This document shows positions 22,093 through 33,870 of a stretch of 64,000 bases of DNA, piece by piece; the first letter of the stretch is position 1; every line of letters starts with the position of its first letter. The notes under the pieces are model-generated. The model saw only the letters and a list, made by a program, of their open reading frames with translations, was not told the origin of the DNA and did no database searches. The stretch covers positions 62,001 to 126,000 of the forward strand of contig JAMZAV010000056.1 of the NCBI GenBank assembly GCA_024449915.1. Reading direction: 5' to 3'. Origin of the DNA: Sweltsa coloradensis (lineage: Eukaryota > Arthropoda > Insecta > Plecoptera > Chloroperlidae). Both the position numbers and the translations under genes were made by a program.

Positions 22093-23232
22093 AGTAGTAT
22101 AATAAATTTTTCGTAGTCTAAAAATACGAATTTATATATTACTAAAGGATTGTTAGTCCTATTTTCAATTAATTCAACATACGCAATTTCGTTGATTTTA
22201 ATTTATACTTCATGACATAATTTAAAAAAAAAAATTGTGCTGAAGATACAAAATATTTACTCTAAAATGAAAATTAGAAATCCTGCGATTACGTTGGCAT
22301 ACATACACAGTAGTAGAAGTGGCTTTGGTGCTTAAGTTTTGTTGCATAATTTGAAAGTAGTGCTTGCAAATTACAATTCACTATCGCTGTTTTTTAACAC
22401 CAAAAGATTATACAAAACTAGGTCAACTCTTATTAAAAATTTAATTGTTTTAATATTGTCTTTGCGTATCGAGGAAAAATTGTATTTTTTGTGCAAAACA
22501 GCGATATTGCTTATTATAAGTAAAAATTCAATCTATTTTAGAATAAATTAACTAGTTTAGCATTACATTAATTAACAAAGTAGAAAATAGCTTTATATAA
22601 TATACACAATAAATCACACAAGAACATGTATGGTCATGAATATAGTTGTCAAATAGGTGTTACAAAACAAGATGTATATTCCGTATATCCTGCTAGATAA
22701 CCTTGTACATATTCACGTAAACTACTCGCCTTTATGTGTACTGTGCATATTAACTTATACAAATGCGAAGAAAATGCATTCCTAATTGAAAAAAATATAC
22801 GTCTACAATTTACATAAATACATATTATTGTTTAAAACCATTCTATAGCCTTGGCTTATCTCTAACATAATTGTGTCACAATAGTATTATATTATAAATA
22901 ACAACTATTTAAACTTCAACCAAGTACATTTAAATTTAAAAGTGAACAATGTTGCCAAGTATTTTTGTTATTAGAATAATGAAAGTTGAAACATATTTTG
23001 AAGGATTTTCTGCGACATATAATTAATCAATAGAAATAAAAAAAGAATATCTCCTATACAGCATTGTATAATTGTACCTTGTCTAATAAGTAATTGAAAA
23101 TTGGACTCCGTTATAACTTATAAATCACAAAAGTTTGATTATTCCCTGAATTGTTGTTCCTGATTTTTGGGCCAAGGCCACAAATTATACGTTTGAGTGG
23201 GACCGTCTAATTTATTTTTTCCTTTTTTCCTT

Positions 23233-23365
23233 ATCGTTCATTCATTTTCTCAATTAATTTCATTTCACATTTGTAATATACATTTTGGATATGTTTGTTA
23301 TTAAAAATGTGATTTTGTATATTAAAAATTTGAAGTGAAATGAATTGTGAAAATGAATGAACGAT
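23233..23365. repeat. Inverted repeat in duplicated segment, copy 1
   Basis: The left arm atcgttcattcattttctca and its continuation pair with gtgaaatgaattgtgaaaat plus gaatgaacgat on the right. The arms continue inwards through an AT-rich stretch. The better preserved version is at 28767-28896. Confidence 0.75.
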
Positions 23366-23559
23366 ATGTTTGTTATTAAAAATTGTGTGTTATGGGCACT
23401 GATAACTTTACTGTTTTGTGCCTAAAACCCCAACCAACTAACTAACTAACTAAAACTATTAAAAATTGTGGTCTTATTATTCATTGTTGTAGCGTTGTCC
23501 TTCATAAATCAGTCGTTATAATTGACAGATAAATAAAACAAATAAGTAAGTAACTGCAC

Positions 23560-23780
23560 CTGATAGATATGGATCGTCCGTGTCGCCGCCCCCTTGTAAG
23601 GCAATGTAAATGAACGTGGATTGATTTTCCCCACCGAGTGCGTGGTTCTGCCGCAAGATGGCGCGGGCGTGCGCGGCCTCGCTACTTCCGCTTCCGCCGG
23701 CAACAAGTACGCGCGTGGCGCACGTGTGGAGGTGGTGACGGGGTGCACGTGTCATGTCAAGGAGATAGACTACCGGCTAT
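23560..23780. other. CpG-rich block in duplicated segment, copy 1
   Basis: This stretch is clearly richer in G, C and CpG than its surroundings (for example gcgcgggcgtgcgcggcctc). It is almost identical to 29080-29300 in copy 2. Frames on both strands stay open through it, which such composition can produce. Its role is not known; it could be the regulatory end of an unrecognised element. Confidence 0.6.
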
Positions 23781-23782
23781 TA

Positions 23783-23920
23783 GGCGCCTTACAAGGGCGT
23801 CCACGGAAATTTTGTCAGTCAAAAATTATATATTGTACTTTCTTGGGACAGGCGCTTTACAAGGGCGTCCGCAGAAATTTTGTCTGGCAAAAATTATATA
23901 TTTACTTTCTTGGGACAGGG
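23783..23920 (+). repeat. Tandem array, two units of about 68 bp
   Basis: Each unit starts ggcgcc(t)ttacaagggcgt, has aaattttgtc, then aaaaattatatat and ctttcttgggaca. Copy 2 of the segment has three longer units at 29303-29540 with added G runs. Confidence 0.85.
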
Positions 23921-25534
23921 CTTTTTTCAAAATATAGGGGGTTTTTTTTAAAAAATTTTAACCCCCCCACTGAGAGTGTTTGGCCTTTGAAACCGTCTTA
24001 GAAAAACCCCGAAGGGCCCCACAACCAAGGTTGTAAATGGTTGTTCCGAAGTAGTTAGTCTAGGCTGACTCATCCGCGGATGAATCATGGTAATCTGTGA
24101 ACTGGGATTTAAAATGTCCGATTATTTCCCCAATCGATGGCGTCGTCGGTTCGGATCGTTTTAAATTTTAAAGTCCGTCACTAAAATTACTCTTTTACAT
24201 TTTACATGCAACATGCATGTTTGAAATAAATATGATTTGTATTTTTTTTAAACCCTCATTGCATAAATTGTTTGATTACCAGAACGAAAATAATATCATG
24301 CATAGGGGGCTTGGGCGAAATTTTAAACACCACTCTGAGCGTCTCAATTGCAGTTCTTCCGTACTTTACGAACCAGGGAAAAAACATCCACATATAATTC
24401 ATTCTGTTGTTTTATCTGATATATTACATTCTTATTTCTCGTACATAGGTCATTTTACCCTGCGAGTGGGACGTGGGAGGTATATTATAAAATTACATGA
24501 TGCTTATGCACCTTGATTTTTCCCAAAGAATTTTTTCAGATCATTAAAAAAGTAAAAAAAAAAGTTTTAATATTGTTCCGGTATAGTACCCAAATCATTG
24601 CTATTTGCTTGGTAAGTTATAATGTATAGAGATATTATGATTCTAAAAATATGCATTTAATTGGAAAATAATTTTAATTCCCTGCACCGTGGGGATTGTT
24701 ATTCTCCCAATGTACCAACCGTCTCGATTAACCTTGAAACCTTATACTTCGATAAGTGATTTCCATTTTACTTTAATTTTGCAAAAACTTTTTGTCCAAG
24801 CAATTGAAATCAAAGACAAAAAAACTCTAAGTAGAAAACCTATAACGTAGTTTTGCAATGCAGTTCATCTCTTCATTGCTTTGTGAATGCCATTTGTAAA
24901 GTGTGGCCGAAGAATTAAAAGACAAAAAAAATGAAACGTGAACATGATCCCCATTTACATTTTAGTTTTCTCCCGTTTTTTTTAAATATAATTATTGTTC
25001 CCTGCGTTAATATGTTATAGTAGACGCTAGAGGCGAGCGTGAAAAGTATGTCAAACATCACTTTTACAAACGTATTTCGTCGTGAGTGTTCGTGAATGTA
25101 CATAGTTGAACTAAATGTATGCCTCATTCTATATGTGTGAACATGTGTAAATAAAAATTCTCAAGTCAAATGTAAATAATGTGTAATAATCCTAACTCAC
25201 CAGTGTAACAACACATCCTATGTGTGACGCATTATAATATAAACTACGAGATTTTTAGATTTATTTTATGTAATATATTTTTTTTTTTTATGTGTATCCG
25301 GAGTCTCAAATGACCACTAACATTTTATTGGTTGTTATCTTGTGTATCCGCTATAATTTATTTAAAATTTAAATATTCTGTCGATGTGTCAATCCAATGT
25401 GAAAATACGTTCTATTTATCTTTGTTGTGAGTAAAAATAACTTTGTTACAAGGATATCGTTTTTGAGGTAGGGCTATATTTGCATGGAAGTGAGCGTGTA
25501 GCATAGCATATAATAAAAAAATAAATACATAAAT
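23921..25534. other. Unassigned AT-rich stretch
   Basis: No gene is recognised. Small frames (24217-24516 plus, 24915-25127 minus) have no known motif. A perfect 14-bp palindrome (tcatccgcggatga) lies at about 24069-24082. Confidence 0.4.
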
Positions 25535-25905
25535 TCATATTTAGTCTACCCACTAAAGTCATATAACTGATTTTCATTGGGGGACAGTAAACTAAAGCGA
25601 TAAATCCACCCTGCAGGCCCCGACGTAATCGACGAGTGAGCGATAACAACCCAAAAGATCGATATTTTTTTAATATAGGAAATCTAGTGATCAGTAGTAT
25701 GGACAGTGCGCCCGGGGATCAACGCCAATCAACAAGGCCGATTCAAAACAACTTTAAATATATTATGTGCCTCGTTGCTAGGACGGCTAAAACGGCACCG
25801 TTGCTAAATCAAACAGTTAAACCTTCTGACTAACCGGGGAAACGAACCCTGGATCTTCTGTATTGGAAGCAGAGATTCTAACAACAATACCAACGATCCA
25901 CACAA
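25535..25905 (-). repeat. tRNA-derived SINE, family 4, near full length
   Basis: On the minus strand the head reads gtggatcgttggtattgttg, with tgcttccaatacagaagatc and the B box agggttcgtttcccc. The body has cctagcaacgaggcacataa, cggccttgttgattgg, atcgatcttttggg and tcactcgtcgattacgtcgg. It ends gaaaatcagttatatgactt. Compared with the 15.0-kb copy it lacks a piece of about 40 bp between head and body. Confidence 0.8.
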
Positions 25906-27104
25906 TACACATTTGAGTGTAAGTGCTTTGCTCTAAAAAAATTAAATTCACTTATATCTGAATACGATAAACAGTAATTATTATATGTATATATATTATT
26001 TAATGTATTATTATAATCAATTAATTTCATTGTGATTTCGAACGCGAACGTCTCGGACCAGCGCTCTTACCTATGTGCCACATCTAACGGTGTGACATAT
26101 GACCTAAGTTTTAACATTTGACTCCTAGCTTTGACCCGCCATTCGCGCAATGTGGTTGGTACAATGGTACCTCGCGCGCTCGTCGGGAAGCTTCGGGACT
26201 TACCAAGGTCATTTCGGAATTTATTGCGGGCGACTTGCGAAAATTAATTATGTACAATCTGTTCTGCATAATAAATTCTAGCAAAAAAACTCTGATTCAT
26301 AATTTATTCTTGGGGTGCGCCCCTGTTGATGAAAGTGTATTCGGTACAATACGTGGTTGATTTTTTAATCTTCTACACTACTCACTACACTACTGCCTTG
26401 CTAAGACATCTAGCTTCAGTGTGTGTATCGAACTCTTGTCCGGTTGGGTACACACCTTTGTAGACCTGCCGTGGTGTAGGCCTAATTCGCAGAAAAATTA
26501 TATTATTTTATTATGCTGACAGCCCCCCTTATTGCACAATACCAATTAATGCGTATTTTTTTTTTTTATAAATAACAATTGATTTAGTTCATTTTGTTTC
26601 TAACCGGAAATTTACTATCAAATTCCCACGTCATTCCCTGTGGAGCTTTTTCATCCTACGAGCTCAAAATAGCCCAAATAAATTATGCATTTCGTTTTTT
26701 CTAGAGAGACACAAATTTGGATAACTTACCAATTACCGTGTTCAATATCAAATTAAAAAGGATATCAAATTAGTATGTTATTCATTTCAATTTTCAACAA
26801 TAAAAAAAAGAAAAAAACATAAGGATGAGAAGGAACCTTGCTAGAATAAACCATCTTTGCATCTATGCAGGTTTGTGGCAATGAGGTTGACCTTGGCCCG
26901 AGTTTTCGTCGTTGTAGTGAACCGACATTAATTAATCATGTCGAGCTGTCTATCTGTGCATTACCCCTCGCGGCTGGCGGGTAGTGCCATATTTGTATGC
27001 CGTAAATCGAAGTGGGGATAAATATGTTCCAAAGCCTTTCCCTCCCCGTCCTTCACCCCGCAAGATTGTAAATTTCCAACAATAAGTTCCCACGGTTGGT
27101 TATA
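25906..27104. other. Unassigned AT-rich stretch
   Basis: A possible tRNA-like scrap lies at 26036-26090 (tttcgaacgcgaacgtctcg), too weak to call. No gene was recognised. Confidence 0.4.
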
Positions 27105-28081
27105 ATCCTCTTAACACTAAAGATGCCAACGTCAATCGACACCGGTCAAGACCGCCAATCCTGACTGAAGGTTTTTTATGAGGATTTCCTCAGTCGTTAA
27201 TGCGAATGCAAGGGATTGAGTCCTCTATAACAGCCCTCGGACATCCCTTAACAATTGTCCTATCGGCAACATACTCAGTTACGACACCTGAAGAGGGGCA
27301 TGAATTGCACCCTGGGCAGGACAAAAATAAAATTATAATTTTTATGGATGGCTAATTGATGGGTGAGATGTGGAGATGCGTGGAAATAGTGTCTGCGCTG
27401 TTGATGCAACGTCAGTAATATATATTTTTGTAACGAGTAATTAATAGTTACGGTTAGTAATCAATGTTTCCTGTTTGAATTTTTTTAAATGGATTTTTTA
27501 AAATTTAAATTGCCGGACATTATTTGCGCGTCGATGGCGTCAGCGCCAACGAAGGTTAATTGTTCCACCATAAAATTGAAGACCTCCGCTAAAAATCAGT
27601 TATATGGTTGGAGTGGGTAGTCTAAAAATACGAATTTATATATTACTAAAAGGATTAACATACACAATTTCGTTGATTTTAATTTTAAAATTAATTAGAT
27701 AATTTTCAAACAAAAATTGTAAGGAAGATACAAAATATTTACTGTAAAATGAAAATTAGAAATACTGCGTTTACGTTGGCATACATACACAGATGTAGAA
27801 GTGGCTTTGGTGTTTAAGTTTTGTTGCATAATTTAAAAGTAGTGCTTGCAAATTACAAATTCACTATCGCTGTTTTTTAACACCAAAAGATTATACAAAA
27901 CTAGGTCAACTCTTATTAAAAATTTAATTGTTTTAATATTGTCTTTGCGTATCGAGGAAAAATTGTATTTTTTGTGCAAAACAGCGATATTGCTTATTAT
28001 AAGTAAAAATTCAATCTATTTTAGAATAAATTAACTAGTTTAGCATTACATTAATTAACAAAGTAGAAAATAGCTTTATAT

Positions 28082-28103
28082 AATATATATATATATATAT
28101 ATA
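28082..28103. repeat. (TA)n microsatellite
   Basis: A run of about 22 bases of TA repeats expanded in copy 2; copy 1 has only taatatacac at the matching site. Confidence 0.9.
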
Positions 28104-28766
28104 AATAAATCACACAAGAACATGTATGGTCATGAATATAGTTGTCAAATAGGTGTTACAAAACAAGATGTATATTCCGTATATCCTGCTAGATAACCTT
28201 GTACATATTCACGTAAACTACTCGCCTTTATGTGTACTGTGCATATTAACTTATACAAATGCGAAGAAAATGCATTCCTAATTGAAAAAAATATACATCT
28301 ACAATTTACATAAATACATATTATTGTTTAAAACCATGCTATAGCCTTGGCTTATCTCTAACATAATTGTGTCACAATAGTATTATATTATAAATAACAA
28401 CTAATTAAACTTCAACCAAGTACATTTAAATTTAAAAGTGAACAATGTTGCCAAGTATTTTTGTCATTAGAATAATGAAAGTTGAAACATATGTTGAAGG
28501 ATTTTCTGTGACATAATTAATCAATAGAAATATAAAAAGAATATGTTCTATGTAAACATACAGCAAATATAATTGCACCTTGGTCAATAAGTAATATCTA
28601 AATTGGACTCCTTTATAAATCACGAAAGTTTGTTTATTCCTTGAATTGTTGTTCCTGATTTTTGGCCAAGGCCTTATATTATACGTTTGAGTGGGATCGT
28701 CTAAGTCTAAAATATGTATTTCTTTCTTTCTTTCTATTTTATTTTTTATCTTTCTTTTTTCCTTTT

Positions 28767-28896
28767 CGTTCGTTCATTTTCTCAATTCATTTCACTTCAC
28801 ATTTTTAATATACAATTTGTATATGTTTGTTATTAAAAATTGTGATTTTGTATATTAAAAATTTGAAGTGAAATGAATTGTGAAAATGAATGAACG
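28767..28896. repeat. Inverted repeat with arms of about 47 bp
   Basis: The left arm (28767-28813, cgttcgttcattttctcaat then tcatttcacttcacattttt) pairs with the right arm (28850-28896, ttgaagtgaaatgaattgtg then aaaatgaatgaacg) with few mismatches, leaving a loop of about 36 bases. The match is better than in copy 1. It could be a small foldback MITE captured before the duplication. Confidence 0.8.
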
Positions 28897-29302
28897 ATAT
28901 GTTTGTTATTAAAAATTGTGTGTTATGGGCACTGATAACTTTACTGTTTTGTGCCCTAAAACCCCAACTAACTAACTATTAAAAATTGTGGTCTTATTAT
29001 TCATTGTTGTAGCGTTGTCCTTCATAAATCAGTCGTTATAATTGACAGATAAATAAAACAAATAAGTAAGTAACTGCACCTGATAGATATGGATCGTCCG
29101 TGTCGCCGCCCCCTTGTAAGGCAATGTAAATGAACGTGGATTGATTTTCCCCACCGAGTGCGTGGTTCTGCCGCAAGATGGCGCGGGCGTGCTCGGCCTC
29201 GCTACTTCCGCTTCCGCCGGCAACAAGTACGCGCGTGGCGCACGTGTGGAGGTGGTGACGGGGTGCACGTGTCATGTCAAGGAGATAGACTACCGCCTGT
29301 TA

Positions 29303-29540
29303 GGTGCCTTACAAGGGCGTCCGCGGAAGTTTTGTCTGGGGGGGCTGGGGGGCATAAATTATATTACACTTCCTTGGGATAGGCGCCTTACAAGGGCGTC
29401 CGCGGATAGTTTTGTCTGGGGGGGGGTGGGGGCATAAATTATATATTACACTTTCTTGGGATAGGCGCCTTACAAGGGCGTCCGCAGATATTTTGTCTGG
29501 GGGGAGGGCAAAAATTATATATTGTACTTTCCTTGGACAA
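29303..29540 (+). repeat. Tandem array, three units of about 72-89 bp
   Basis: Units start at about 29303, 29392 and 29464. Each has ccttacaagggcgtccgc, ttttgtctggg, a G run of varying length and ataaattatat or a variant, then cttgggata. The G runs account for most of the length differences. Confidence 0.85.
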
Positions 29541-29960
29541 GCATGGGGGGGGGGGGGGGTAGGTGGCATAGCCCACAAACAAATACCCCGCACGCAGGCC
29601 CTTTTTTAAAATCAGGTTTTAAGAGTGCGTTTGGTCTGAGTTTTAGAAAAAAAGTAGTGCGCTGAATGCAATACCGAAATAATGCAATTTTTGTGCAGTT
29701 GAATTTGGTACTCGAAACTAGAAACCCATCAAAACGAATTGAAACGCTAGATTGATCATGTTACATTTCCCGAATATATTATGTTTTGTAGTAATGTAAA
29801 GAAAAACGTATCCGTAAACAGTTGTATGTGGTTGTATTATTAGATTAATTAATATGTTAATAAAATTGCTTCATAGGGGATTCGGGGGGGGGGGGGGCAA
29901 GTTCCCGCCTTGCCCCCCTCCCCCCGCGAACGCCCTTTGCGCCTTAGCCAACCTCCGTTG
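29541..29960. other. Unassigned stretch with G and C runs
   Basis: Long G runs occur at about 29545-29559 and 29886-29898, the second followed by C runs. No gene was seen. Confidence 0.5.
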
Positions 29961-29961
29961 A

Positions 29962-30065
29962 TCTAGTTGTCTAAAGCGCCTACCTGGAATGTGGGCGACC
30001 CGGGTTCGAACCCCGGTCGGGATGGACTTTTTGTACTTTCTGAACTGTATTAAATATTTAAAAAC
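29962..30065 (+). repeat. tRNA-derived SINE, family 1
   Basis: The body reads ttgatctagttgtctaaagc and gcctacctggaatgtgggcg, then the B box gggttcgaaccccggtc, then gggatggactttttgtac and tctgaactgtattaaatat. The A box is close to consensus apart from its first bases. The leader seen at 1.0 kb is absent. Confidence 0.8.
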
Positions 30066-31216
30066 AATAATTCCAACTTCTAGAGTGTTTCCGACCCAAC
30101 AAAATCGAAAAATAAATTAATAAGTCTCGAACTAAAAACTAACTTATCTACCATAACAAACTAGCTTTTGCGTTTTTTGAGGGAAAAAAATTGCAGATTT
30201 CGTATGGTTTGATACAGTCACCCCAAAATTAGACCACGCGAAATCATCTGACATCTTTGGATTTTAGTCATATTTCACAAAACGCTAAAAAAAAATCGAA
30301 AGTAGATAGTTTGAACGAACAAAGATAAAAAATACGCTTTTTTTTTAAACATTGTTTTTCCTGCCGGTATAATTCTAAAGATTGGACATTATGTAATTTC
30401 TCGATTTTGTTTTCGGTTTGGAATATTATAAAATCCCCCTATTTTTTGTATGGTTTTTAAAAGGCGGGGGGTCCCTTCCCCTTATTCTTTAGTTTTATTT
30501 TAGTTGATTGTGAGGGAAAATGTGGGGGGCCGCAAGAGGGTTCTATTATTCAAGAACGAATAGAGGAATTCGGAGTACCCTTTTTTATAAAAAACCCTTT
30601 CATTTTTGTCACGATTTGTAAGGGGACAAAGGGTGGGAAGTTGATTTTCGGAACAATTATAAGACGATCATTTAGTTTGTCTCATTTCCTATTAAAAAAC
30701 AAGGTTGGTAAAATTGAAAGGGTTTAGTTTAGTTTTAAATTTTGGTGACACGTGAATTTAATAGTACACCCCAATTTTCAAGGGGGAAAATTGTTTCCTA
30801 AAATAATAAAAAAAAATGTGATACCCTTTTTTGTTTTCGCATTTTTCGGGTCAGTAGAAAAAAAAAATGATGTATTTAAAAAAACAAAAAAAAATTATCC
30901 TGTTTTTTTTTAACAACTGTTTAAGCTTTCGTCTTTGCCCCCCAATGTAACAGGGCATAAAAACGAAAAAAAAAACCTAGTTTGTCCAAATCTGTTGATT
31001 ACTCTGAGTACAGCAATTTAAGATTATTTGCGGCCATCTTGGGACCCTGACAGGTGACTATTTGCTACCATGCGTGTACCCCGTGAAAATAACATTCTAA
31101 ATATGTCTTTTACCTGCTCCTAAATTTGGTGCTGGTTTCCGGATTTGAAATGTTCCTATAGTTTTAGCAGCTTGTTCCACGGAAATGATATTTTACATTT
31201 TGACAGTAACACCACA
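30066..31216. other. Unassigned AT-rich stretch
   Basis: The stretch has many A and T runs with scattered G-rich patches. No gene or repeat hallmark was found. Confidence 0.45.
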
Positions 31217-31224
31217 TTTATGCA

Positions 31225-31770
31225 TAGGGATGGGATTTGACCGGTCAAATTCAAATTTGGTCATTGACTGGTCAATTGACGGTCAATTGACGGTCAATTG
31301 ACGGTCAAATGTAAAAAATCATAAATTTTATTTTGTTAAATACCCTATATTTATTTTTAAAATGTTGTGGTGACAAAAGCTTTTTTACTTAAATGCTTGT
31401 TCAATGCATATTAAGTGGCATATCATCATCGTCATCATCATCGTCGATGCTGTCATCAGTCCCTTTCTCCGATTCAGCTTCAGCTTACCCAGAAGCTATT
31501 TTATTCTATTTGTCTATTATAATTCATAATATAACTACATAATAAATAATAATTAAAATAAAATATTACCTAATTAAAACATTTTTAATTGAAAAAGAAA
31601 GATAGAAATGTTATTGTTTACATAACAATTCAAATTCAAATATAAAAATTCAAATAATTCAAAGTTTTAAATGCAATATACACATGTTATCTGTAAGTCA
31701 ATTGACTGGTCAATTGACCAAAAGTATTTGACCAGTCATTTGACCGGTCAATTGACATTGTGCAACCCTA
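31225..31770. mobile_element. hAT-type MITE, family B, 546 bp
   Basis: The element starts tagggatgggatttgaccgg and ends attgacattgtgcaaccc followed by ta, which are inverted ends. It is flanked by a perfect 8-bp duplication tttatgca (31217-31224 and 31771-31778). Near both ends are clusters of the motif ttgaccggtcaa and its variants ttgacggtcaa and ttgactggtcaa. The inside holds a catcatcgtcatcatc microsatellite-like patch and no open frame. The 8-bp target site and TAGGG ends point to hAT. A second copy is at 60.88 kb. Confidence 0.9.
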
Positions 31771-31778
31771 TTTATGCA

Positions 31779-32565
31779 ATATGCCTTAACTTCTTGTTCG
31801 TAGTCGTACAGATATTTCTACATCCTCCTTAGAAACGCACAATATGGTCAAACCCAAGGAAAGAAAGAACATCTATTTTAATATTTTTGTTTACGACCTC
31901 AAAAATGTTTTTAAAAATATTAATTCTCCGTCTCTATTGTGCCTTTGTACTGTACGGATTGGAGTATTCTTTGCGATTCTGAGTTCATAGGTGGATTATT
32001 TGTGGTTTGAGGAGCGAGCCAGCCAGCTGCCATAGATACCAAGATAAATACTATAGACGTCTGTCTGTCTGTGGATTGGAACCGAAAACGCATGATATTC
32101 AAACAACAAAAGCTTCTACATTCTATGGAGATAGATGAATAGACTCAGTGCGCAGTACGAGTTTAGTCTGAAAACAACCGTGAACTCGTTCTTTTGTGTT
32201 GGCGAAGAAAGCCAAACAATATACTATTGAAATTTAAAATATGCAAAGTAATTAGGTATTTTGCCGGCGGATTGTAGACGGTTTGGAATGTGCAACATGG
32301 TTATTGGGTTTCGCCATGAATAGTTATAGTATTCACGGAGTAAGAAGCTTGTTTTTGATGACGTCCTACCTAGAAGAGCCACTTGGATTATAGAACCAAC
32401 CTAACTCTTAGTTGCTACTTTCTTCCATCTGGACATATTGTAGTGATACTTTTTATTGAAATGTTGGGACCGTTTTGGTAATAAAGTCGATTATTATTCA
32501 TTGTTATTATTAATTTATTTGCCAAATAAAATTTCTATTTTTAAATTTTTTTCCCTGAACCTTTT
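31779..32565. other. Unassigned stretch
   Basis: No gene is recognised; the small minus-strand frame at 31920-32102 includes a gtctgtctgtctg run and is not convincing. Confidence 0.45.
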
Positions 32566-32569
32566 TCAC

Positions 32570-32740
32570 GATAAAAACCGTACACACCCCCGATGCCATG
32601 CGTTTATTTGTTGACCTTGCCCTTCAACAAGGATGACACAAAATATTATTGGCAACCCTGGGGGGGGGGGAGGGGGGGGGACTGGACTCATTGAAAGGGG
32701 ATAATCTATTCCTACCCGGCACCTCCACAAAAAATGATGA
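32570..32740 (+). repeat. Dispersed repeat, family 7, copy 1
   Basis: The words cacgataaaaacc, atgcgtttatttgttgacct, gcccttcaacaaggatgaca and acccggcacctccac also occur in this order at 38.75-38.91 kb. A long G run interrupts it at about 32660-32680. The end word ggcacctccacc is found alone in several other places. Confidence 0.7.
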
Positions 32741-33038
32741 ACTTAAGAATACACGTTGTATGATTCTGGTAACAGAATGCTTCGCACCCTTCATAATTAC
32801 TCCCGAACCCTTGCTTGTCTAAAAAATGAAAGATAAAATAAAAAATAAAAGATACATTTCACTTGTGATAACAAGAAAGTATTGACTGTGTTGGAATTTA
32901 AATAAGAATTGAATCTATTTACTCAACAGAAGACAATTATTACTTATACAGTAGAGATTCATGTGGATATACCAATTACAAAACAAAATATATTCATACA
33001 ATTCTTTGAAAAAAAAAACACAATCTGGATATCATAAC

Positions 33039-33295
33039 TAGAGAAACGTGTATGTAGCATTTTCAAGTGTCATTTTATAGCGTTTTGTAGCATCTATTTT
33101 TCGGCCACTTTCAAAATCTAGTGTATGAATCTTTTTCATATTTTCATTTTGAAATTTTGTCATCATGGTTGAATTAATATCAACTGAATAAAAATGTGCA
33201 TAAACAAATTAAAGATACAATTGGAAAATAAAATAAAATTGTACTGGTAAACCTAGCGCTTTGTGCATCTATTACAAAACCCTATTTTTAATTAT
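33039..33295. mobile_element. hAT-type MITE, family A, copy without clear target site
   Basis: The left end tagagaaacgtgtatgtagc and the inside (cattttatagcgttttgtag, cggccactttcaaaatc) closely match the element at 50.02 kb. The right end fades into ttaattatttctca. The flanking bases do not match, so the right end has decayed or been lost. Confidence 0.75.
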
Positions 33296-33868
33296 TTCTC
33301 ATTCTAATATGATAAAATTAGTTGACAAGCAACTTTTTAAAACGTCCAATAATTCTCCTGGGCACCTATAATTTTTTCCCCCAAGTTTGTACACCCTGGT
33401 CTGTCTGTCTGGCGGTTTGCTACGCGCCCCGGGTCGATATCTTCTGACCGGCTAGTACGCCCCGCCGAGACACTTGTTGGTTGTGCACCCGGCGCAATTT
33501 ACCCCTCTGATCACGTTCGGCGCTGGGAGCGAAGTTATTCTTAACCTTTACGTGCAATTCTCGCAAACAACTTGTGAATGTGGGTGGGTTGGTTTTGACT
33601 ATTTCCAACGCTGTTTGACACCCGATCGTATTGTGCAGTTTGTTAGGGTGGTGGCGGTGGGGGGGGGGGCGCAACTGCAGCGTCTTATTGGGTGCAAGGG
33701 ACTGAAAATCAGGTCTGGGATATGAATGTGAGACTCGTTATACATTTAAAATGTATTTTATTTTTCCATTAGGGTTCAAATTATAGTGGAAAGAGCTAGG
33801 TCTAGAAAGCCTTACAGTTTTGAATTCGAACGAGTGTTTTTTTGTTTTTTTTTTAGTGGGGGTGGGCG
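33296..33868. other. Unassigned stretch
   Basis: Overlapping frames on both strands (33420-33725) cover a locally GC-richer patch, with no recognised motif. A G run lies at about 33660-33669. Confidence 0.4.
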
Positions 33869-33870
33869 TT

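Larger units (their letters stand above)
21511..23920 (+). repeat. 2.4-kb duplicated segment, copy 1
   Basis: The segment matches 27105-29540 in the same orientation over nearly its whole length. It carries a headless family 3 SINE tail (21530-21745), a scrap of SINE family 4 (21970-22015), an (AAAT)n run (22013-22092) not present in copy 2, a long inverted repeat (23233-23365), a CpG-rich block (23560-23780) and two tandem units of about 68 bp (23783-23920). The offset between copies shifts from 5594 to 5520, which the AAAT run largely explains. No protein-coding gene was recognised; overlapping frames on both strands in the CpG-rich block are likely to be composition effects. Confidence 0.9.
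27105..29540 (+). repeat. 2.4-kb duplicated segment, copy 2
   Basis: This is the second copy of 21511-23920. It lacks the (AAAT)n run, has gained a (TA)n run (28082-28103) and a TTTC-rich piece (28715-28760), and has three array units instead of two. Identity looks highest over 27850-28500 and over the CpG-rich block. Upstream flanks differ after the shared atcctcttaacac, so this is not simply a longer repeat family cut at random. The copy count elsewhere in the genome is unknown. Confidence 0.9.

Noticed and set aside
23509..24001. Overlapping open frames on both strands, repeated at 29029-29437, as a conserved gene pair
   Set aside because: The frames follow from CpG-rich composition and from the duplication itself; no family motif is visible and the frames diverge once the tandem array starts.
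26036..26090. tRNA-like fragment
   Set aside because: The B-box similarity is too weak (tttcgaacgcgaacg) and no neighbouring SINE sequence supports it.
29962..30035. Functional tRNA gene
   Set aside because: The B box is perfect but the same body is repeated with SINE tails at several places and the acceptor stem does not pair convincingly.
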